NCBI RefSeq assembly: GCF_965204125.1
Contig: NZ_OZ241968.1
Span: 1,426,001-1,490,000, forward strand
Reading direction: 5' to 3'
DNA: 64,000 bases
DNA from: Poriferisodalis sp965204125
Lineage (GTDB): Bacteria; Actinomycetota; Acidimicrobiia; Acidimicrobiales; Poriferisodalaceae
A model generated the notes under the pieces. That model was not told the origin of the DNA and made no database searches. It worked only from the letters and a program-made list of their open reading frames with translations. Below, piece after piece: positions 59,239 to 64,000 of this stretch. Within the stretch, counting starts at the first letter, position 1. The number at the start of each line of letters is the position of its first letter. The position numbers and the translations under genes were made by a program.

Positions 59239-60134
59239 GCCGCGAGGCTCCAAGTGTAGATGCGGGCCGGCTCGGGTTCCCAGACCTCGGCGTCCAGCGC
59301 ACCGGGCAGGCGGGCGATGGCGCGGTACTCGGACGACATGGCGACCCAGTCGTCGGTCTCGGCCACCACAGCGGGCTTGCAGGCAATCGGGTCGCGCAGG
59401 ATGGCGAACCCGTCGGCCACGCCGATGGCGAAGGTGTAGAAGCCGTCGAGGTCGCCGAGCGCGCCTTCCAAGGCCTCCGAGATGGTGTCGCCCGAGCGCA
59501 TCCGCCAGGCCAGGTAACCGGCGGCCACCTCGGAGTCGTTCTCGGTCTGGAACGACTCGCCCTGGCCTTCGAGCTGGCGGCGCAGCCGGTTGTGATTCGA
59601 CAGCGAGCCGTTGTGCACCAGGCAGGTGTCCGAGCCGGTGGAGAACGGGTGAGAGCCGTTGGTGGTGACCGCCGATTCGGTGGCCATGCGGGTGTGTGCC
59701 AGCGCATGGGTGCCGGTGCGCGACGCCAGGTCGTAGCGCTCGGCGACGAGGTCTGGGTAGCCCACGGCCTTGAACATCTCGATCTTGTTGCCCTGGGCCA
59801 ACACGGTCGCGCCCGCCACGTTGTCGATGATCCACTGGCGGGCGATCCGGCCGTCGCCGTCGGTGGAGAACACAGCGTGGTCGTGCACCGCCGCGACGGT
59901 CACCTCCGCGCCCAGGGTCGCTTCGAGGGCTGCGGCCACGGGCCCCCAGTCCACCTCGAGCCCCTCGGCCAGCACGGTGATGCGGGTGCGGCCCGGGACA
60001 CCGGCGTCGTACACGGCAAACCCGGCACTGTCAGGGCCGCGGTCGCCCATCTCGGCGAGCATGACTTCGGTCAGCCGTCCCAGTTCGTGCCGGTGCGTCT
60101 CGGTCTTGCAGAACAGGCCCACGATCCCGCACAT
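59235..60134 (-). CDS. glxB: class II glutamine amidotransferase subunit (GlxB-like)
   Basis: 299 residues. MCGIVGLF at the start places the catalytic N-terminal cysteine at position 2. MGDRGPDSAGFAVYDAG, HTRMATESAVTTNGSHPF and CLVHNGSLSNHNRLR are the class II amidotransferase motifs that bind glutamine. It releases ammonia for the FMN subunit. First gene of the glxBCD set, divergent from glnT with a 184-bp gap that should hold both promoters. Confidence 0.9.
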   Translation of the reverse strand: MCGIVGLFCKTETHRHELGRLTEVMLAEMGDRGPDSAGFAVYDAGVPGRTRITVLAEGLEVDWGPVAAALEATLGAEVTVAAVHDHAVFSTDGDGRIARQWIIDNVAGATVLAQGNKIEMFKAVGYPDLVAERYDLASRTGTHALAHTRMATESAVTTNGSHPFSTGSDTCLVHNGSLSNHNRLRRQLEGQGESFQTENDSEVAAGYLAWRMRSGDTISEALEGALGDLDGFYTFAIGVADGFAILRDPIACKPAVVAETDDWVAMSSEYRAIARLPGALDAEVWEPEPARIYTWSLAA

Positions 60135-60318
60135 GGCGCACCCCCAGCCCCGCAGTCCTTGCGTCTGTCCGTCGGGCCTCCCGCACCGTAGCGCTTCGCC
60201 TTCTGCGGCCGTTCTCGTTGGCGGTCCATCCGGGCTGATCGGTTTCGTTGACTACTGTGCGCGCGGGGCATGGCCGATGATCTGACGGCCTCAATCCGAA
60301 CATGCCGGGGGGCGAATC

Positions 60319-61698
60319 ATGAGCAGCGCGACCGACGCACTCGAAGAGATCCGAGCCAAGACTGAAGCCGACGGCGTGGAGTTCATCTACGCCATGTTCG
60401 TGGAGATGCACGGAAAGCCGTGCGCCAAGCTGGTGCCGGTCAGCGCGCTGGAGGGCTTGATGAGCGATGGGGCCGGTTTTGCCGGTTTCGCCGCAGGCCC
60501 GATGGGTCAAGACCCTTCCAGCCCCGACATCCTGGCCCTGCCCGATCCCGCCTCGTACACCCAACTTCCGTGGCAGCCGAACGTGGCTGCCATGCAGTGC
60601 GACCCCACCGTGGAGGGCGATCTGTGGCCCTATGCACCGCGGGTGATCCTGCGCCGGGCGCTGGAGGCAGCGGCCGAGCGCAACCTGGTGCTCAAGTGCG
60701 GCGTGGAGGCCGAGTACTCGCTGGTGGTGCGCAACGAGGACGGCTCCCTGGCCGTGGCGGACGACCGCGACAACCTGACCCTGCCGTGCTACGACGCTCG
60801 CGGGCTCACCCGCATGCTGCCGCACCTCGAGGCCGTGTCGAAGAACCTCGACGCCATGGGTTGGGGCAACTACGCCAACGATCACGAGGACGCCAACGGC
60901 CAGTACGAGCAGAACTGGCTGTACTCAGACGCTCTGACCACCGCCGACCGGCTGATCCTGTTCCGGCTGATGGTGCATACGCTGGCCCAGCGCGACGGCC
61001 GCTACGCCACATTCATGCCCAAGCCGTTCGCCGACAAGACCGGCAACGGGCTGCACACCCACTTGAGCCTGTGGACTGCTGACACCGACGATCCGCTGTT
61101 CATCGGCGGTACCGCCGGCGGCGCCGACACCAAGGGCTTGGGCCTGAGCGACATGGCGTACAAGTTCGTGGGCGGGCTCTTGCGCCACGCCCGCTCGCTG
61201 GTGGCGGTGGTGTGCCCGATCGTCAACTCCTACAAGCGCATGGGCGTGGGCGCTCCCACCTCGGGAGCCACCTGGGCGCCGGCATATGCGGCCTACGGCG
61301 GCAACAACCGCACCCAGATGATCCGCATTCCCGAGCCCGACCGGATCGAGGTCCGCCTGGGCGACGGGGCCGCCAACCCGTACCTGATGTTCGCTGCGTA
61401 CTTGGCCTGCGGACTCGACGGCATCGACAACGACATCGATCCGGGCGAGCCCAACATGGACAACCTGCACGCCATGTCTGCCGAGGACGTGGCCGCAAAG
61501 GGGATTGCCGTGCTGCCGCCCACGCTGCTGCACGCCGCCGAGGAAATGGCCGGGTGCGACGTTCTCGGCGCGGGACTGGGCGACACCGCCGAGGGTCCCT
61601 ACCGCGACTACTTCGTGCAAACCAAGAAAGCAGAATTCCTGGCCCACCACAGCGTCGTCACCGCCGGCGAGGTCGACCAGTACCTCACGCTGTTCTGA
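60319..61698 (+). CDS. glnT: GlnT-type (type III) glutamine synthetase family protein
   Basis: 459 residues. GVEAEYSLVV near 132-141, NGLHTHLSLW near 249-258 and GNNRTQMIRIPEPDRIEVR near 332-350 are the ATP, metal and glutamate-binding motifs of the glutamine synthetase fold. The length and pairing with glxBCD fit GlnT; gamma-glutamylmethylamide synthetases belong to the same family and sit beside the same three subunits in methylamine users. The two functions cannot be told apart by eye. ATG at 60319 with GGGGGG upstream. Confidence 0.87.
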   Translation: MSSATDALEEIRAKTEADGVEFIYAMFVEMHGKPCAKLVPVSALEGLMSDGAGFAGFAAGPMGQDPSSPDILALPDPASYTQLPWQPNVAAMQCDPTVEGDLWPYAPRVILRRALEAAAERNLVLKCGVEAEYSLVVRNEDGSLAVADDRDNLTLPCYDARGLTRMLPHLEAVSKNLDAMGWGNYANDHEDANGQYEQNWLYSDALTTADRLILFRLMVHTLAQRDGRYATFMPKPFADKTGNGLHTHLSLWTADTDDPLFIGGTAGGADTKGLGLSDMAYKFVGGLLRHARSLVAVVCPIVNSYKRMGVGAPTSGATWAPAYAAYGGNNRTQMIRIPEPDRIEVRLGDGAANPYLMFAAYLACGLDGIDNDIDPGEPNMDNLHAMSAEDVAAKGIAVLPPTLLHAAEEMAGCDVLGAGLGDTAEGPYRDYFVQTKKAEFLAHHSVVTAGEVDQYLTLF

Positions 61699-61710
61699 GA
61701 GGATGAGCCC

Positions 61711-62343
61711 ATGAGTGCATCGGACGTCGCGGAGAAGAGGGCTTCAGAGCGAGCGGCGGCGGTAGCGGACGCGATGGACGACATCGCGAAGATCGACGCG
61801 CATGGCCGCGAGCACGGCGGCATCGACCGGGCCGGCATCGCCCGCATCAAGGAACGGCTGCTGGAGCTCGCCACCCACGAGCACCTATTCCCAAACGAGG
61901 ACTTCCCGCCGCCCGACGGCGAGCGCGGCTCGCACAACTACCGGCTCGCCCAGAACGACGACGGCACGCTGGCGCTCTATGTCCAGAGCGTGAGCGAGGG
62001 CACCTCGGCGCCGCCGCATGAGCACCTCACCTGGGCAGTCATCGTGGGCATGCGCGGCCAGGAGCTGAACCGCTTCTACGACTGCTGTGCCGGCGAGGGC
62101 GAGCCGCACGTCGAACGCGAAGAGACGGTCGAGCGCGGCGCCGGCGTCGCGATGCTGGGGCACGACGTGCATTCGATCCACATCGAGGGCGCGTCGACCA
62201 ACTTCCACTGCTATGGGTTGGCGATGGAGAACATGACCGGTCGCCGCTACTGGAACGCCGAAGAAGGCGAGTGGCGGGTCTTCACCGACACGAGCAGCGT
62301 CGTCGAGGCCCGCCCGGGCTATCCGACCACCGCCGCTGCCTGA
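61711..62343 (+). CDS. cysteine-dioxygenase-like cupin protein
   Basis: 210 residues. APPHEHLTWAVIVGMRGQEL places H103 and H105 as metal ligands, with H154 or H151 in GHDVHSIHIEG as the third. This is the three-His arrangement of cysteine/thiol dioxygenases. An N-terminal helical segment (about 1-55) precedes the cupin. The start follows GAGAGGATG. Lies 12 bp after glnT and 42 bp before the rhodanese gene; a sulfur-oxidation role is inferred from both. Confidence 0.72.
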   Translation: MSASDVAEKRASERAAAVADAMDDIAKIDAHGREHGGIDRAGIARIKERLLELATHEHLFPNEDFPPPDGERGSHNYRLAQNDDGTLALYVQSVSEGTSAPPHEHLTWAVIVGMRGQELNRFYDCCAGEGEPHVEREETVERGAGVAMLGHDVHSIHIEGASTNFHCYGLAMENMTGRRYWNAEEGEWRVFTDTSSVVEARPGYPTTAAA

Positions 62344-62385
62344 ACCGCTACCGGTGCGCCGGGTCGAGGCTTCGAAGGGCCGGTG

Positions 62386-63660
62386 ATGGCTGAGGTTCGG
62401 GCCGTGACGGCGACCGAGTTGATGGAACGGCATCGCGGGCTGCTGCGCGGCGACGGCGGCGAGCTGGCGCTGATCGATGCCCGCTTGCCCGCCGAGTTCA
62501 CCCGGCGCCACCTGCTGTATGCCGCGAACCTGCCGCTGAGTCATGTGGGCCTTGAAGTGGCCGCACGCATCCCGCGGTTGGGCACGCCGGTGGTGGTGTG
62601 CGATGACGGCGGGGGACAGGCGGCAGCCGTCGCCTTGGAGCTGACCGTGCTCGGCTACACCGACACGGCGGTGCTCGACGGCGGCATCGACGCGTGGGCA
62701 GCGGCGGGCGGCGAGCTGTACTCGGGCATCAACGTGCCGTCCAAGCTGTTCGGCGAACTGGTCGAGGAGCACTTCGGCACGCCGCATGTCACAGCGACGG
62801 AGCTGGCGCGTTGGCTGGCCGAAGGCCGGGACCTGCTGGTGGTGGACTCGCGTACCCGCCGGGAGTTCAACCGCATGAGCATCCCGACCGGCCGGTCGTG
62901 CCCCGGCGGCGAGCTGGTTCGGCGGGTGGGCGACCTGATCGATGACGGCACCACGGTGGTCGTCAACTGCGCCGGGCGAACCCGCAGCATCATGGGCGCG
63001 CAGTCGCTGCGCTCGGCCGGGCTGGACCGGGTTGTGGCGCTGAAAGACGGAACGATGGGCTGGGAGCTGGCCGGGCTCGAGCTGGAGCACGGCCGCGACG
63101 AGCTGGCCCCCGAACCGAGCGAAGCCGGCAGGGCCCAGGCCACGGCGGCCGCACTGGAGGTGGCTGAACGCTGCGGGGTTGGCACCGTCGACCGGTCCCA
63201 GCTCGACGACTGGCTGGCCGACGCCACGCGCACCACCTACTTCATGGACGTGCGCACACCCGAAGAATTCGCCGCCGGACACTTGCGCGAGGCGACCGGC
63301 GCTCCTGGCGGCCAGTTGGTGCAGGCCACAGACGAGTACCTGGCGACGCGAGGAGCGCGGGTCGTGCTCGCCGACGGCGACGGCATCGGCGCCACCATGA
63401 CCGCGTCGTGGCTCATCCAGATGGGCTGGGATGCCTGCGTGCTGGAACCGGGTTGGCTCGACAGTGCAGACGGGCCGGACTTGCTCGTTGGCGGCAATGA
63501 CGCGGCCGAAGCAGCGCTGCGCTCACGTCAGCCGCCGCTGCCTTACGACCCCGAAGACGCCGACGTCGCGCGCGCTGCCATGCAGGGATATCTGGACTGG
63601 GAGATCGCACTACCCGACCAGTACGCCCGCGACGGACTGGTCGAATTCCAGTTCTGCTAG
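62386..63660 (+). CDS. triple-rhodanese domain protein
   Basis: 424 residues made of three rhodanese repeats. The first has C72 in VVVCDDGGG and the second C195 in VVNCAGRTRS, both at the active-site position; the third has VVLADGDGI (about 326-334) with no cysteine and looks inactive. Rhodaneses transfer sulfane sulfur. Starts with ATG at 62386; a GTG lies three bases before. With the upstream cupin it suggests thiol breakdown. Confidence 0.85.
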   Translation: MAEVRAVTATELMERHRGLLRGDGGELALIDARLPAEFTRRHLLYAANLPLSHVGLEVAARIPRLGTPVVVCDDGGGQAAAVALELTVLGYTDTAVLDGGIDAWAAAGGELYSGINVPSKLFGELVEEHFGTPHVTATELARWLAEGRDLLVVDSRTRREFNRMSIPTGRSCPGGELVRRVGDLIDDGTTVVVNCAGRTRSIMGAQSLRSAGLDRVVALKDGTMGWELAGLELEHGRDELAPEPSEAGRAQATAAALEVAERCGVGTVDRSQLDDWLADATRTTYFMDVRTPEEFAAGHLREATGAPGGQLVQATDEYLATRGARVVLADGDGIGATMTASWLIQMGWDACVLEPGWLDSADGPDLLVGGNDAAEAALRSRQPPLPYDPEDADVARAAMQGYLDWEIALPDQYARDGLVEFQFC

Positions 63661-64000
63661 AGGTCGGCGAAGCGCTCGATGGCTTCGGCCCAGGCGCTGG
63701 CATCGTCCGGTGTGGAGATGACGGTCTGCAGCCCGGCCATCGGCGACACGGGTACTGCAATCCGGCTGACGCCGCGGCGGGCCAGCTCGGGAATCTCGTC
63801 GAGGTCGGCGGGCAGCTGCACGGTGATCTCCAGTGCGTCGGGATCCCGGCCGTGCTCGGCGGCAGTCTGACGAGCGAGCTCGATGAGGTCCCACGGCGCG
63901 CCGCGAGCGGGGAAGTAGCCGTCGCCGAGCCGACCTGCCCGCCGTGCCGCAACCTTGGAGTCGCCGCCCACGATGATCGGCACCGAGCCGTTTACCGGCT
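63657..64000 (-). CDS. luciferase-like (LLM class) oxidoreductase, C-terminal part
   Basis: Only the C-terminal 113 residues lie in the window: PVNGSVPIIVGGDSKVAARRAGRLGDGYF followed by a helical tail to FADL. The first part is a conserved signature of the bacterial-luciferase family, many of which use F420 in actinobacteria. Its TAG shares CTAG with the stop of the rhodanese gene. The start lies outside the window. Confidence 0.82.
   Translation of the reverse strand, partial: PVNGSVPIIVGGDSKVAARRAGRLGDGYFPARGAPWDLIELARQTAAEHGRDPDALEITVQLPADLDEIPELARRGVSRIAVPVSPMAGLQTVISTPDDASAWAEAIERFADL

Overview
The window is GC-rich, densely packed bacterial DNA with many GTG/TTG starts and ATGA/GTGA gene overlaps. 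A split cytochrome b complex, a geranylgeranyl-reductase-type flavoprotein, two complete complex I gene sets and an F420-type luciferase-like oxidoreductase point to a high-GC actinobacterium, most likely an aerobic member of class Acidimicrobiia. That placement is inferred from gene content, not from a marker gene.

Layout. 0-4.1 kb: a small accessory block with the tail of an unknown gene, an SF1 helicase with a RelE/ParE-like N-terminus, a small membrane protein, a HicB-like protein and an Abi/HEPN-type protein. 4.1-12.1 kb: a quinol-cytochrome c reductase locus. A c-type cytochrome and a geranylgeranyl reductase lie on the minus strand. On the plus strand come a small membrane protein, a two-cluster ferredoxin, a cytochrome b6-like protein, a subunit IV-like protein, a Rieske protein, a dihaem cytochrome c and an unknown membrane protein. 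12.2-27.8 kb: a 14-gene nuoABCDEFGHIJKLMN operon. 27.9-38.7 kb: a second, divergent 11-gene nuoABCDHIJKLMN operon without the NADH module EFG, closed by a strong hairpin and followed by a MidA/NDUFAF7-type methyltransferase, a known kind of complex I assembly factor. 40-51.7 kb: ordinary chromosomal genes (acetyl-CoA synthetase, HAD-like protein, NAD-dependent epimerase-like protein, HtpX protease, YajQ, tRNA-Tyr, an SDR, a Phd/VapC toxin-antitoxin pair with a visible operator, a MaoC-like hydratase, a PhyH dioxygenase, an SRPBCC protein, a SulP transporter, an enoyl-CoA hydratase).

51.7-57.1 kb is a second accessory region. It holds an unrecognised two-gene cassette (105 aa + 647 aa), an exact 215-bp tandem duplication that carries a decayed fragment of the neighbouring glutamate-synthase-like gene, a small HTH gene, a promoter with a palindromic operator, a 79-aa leader ORF, a DNA methyltransferase and a ScaI-family restriction endonuclease. 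57.1-63.7 kb: split glutamate-synthase-like genes (FMN domain, GXGXG domain, class II glutaminase domain) run divergently from a GlnT-type glutamine synthetase, a cysteine-dioxygenase-like cupin and a triple-rhodanese protein. The window ends inside a luciferase-like oxidoreductase.

Together the 4-39 kb block encodes most of an aerobic electron-transport chain: two complex I variants feed menaquinone (inferred), and a b6f-like complex with its own c-type cytochromes passes electrons on. The two accessory regions look like defence or mobile insertions. The best leads are the unknown subunits of the bc complex, the shared N-terminal motif in two of its proteins, the 51.99-54.30 kb cassette, and the restriction-modification island bracketed by copies of a gene end.
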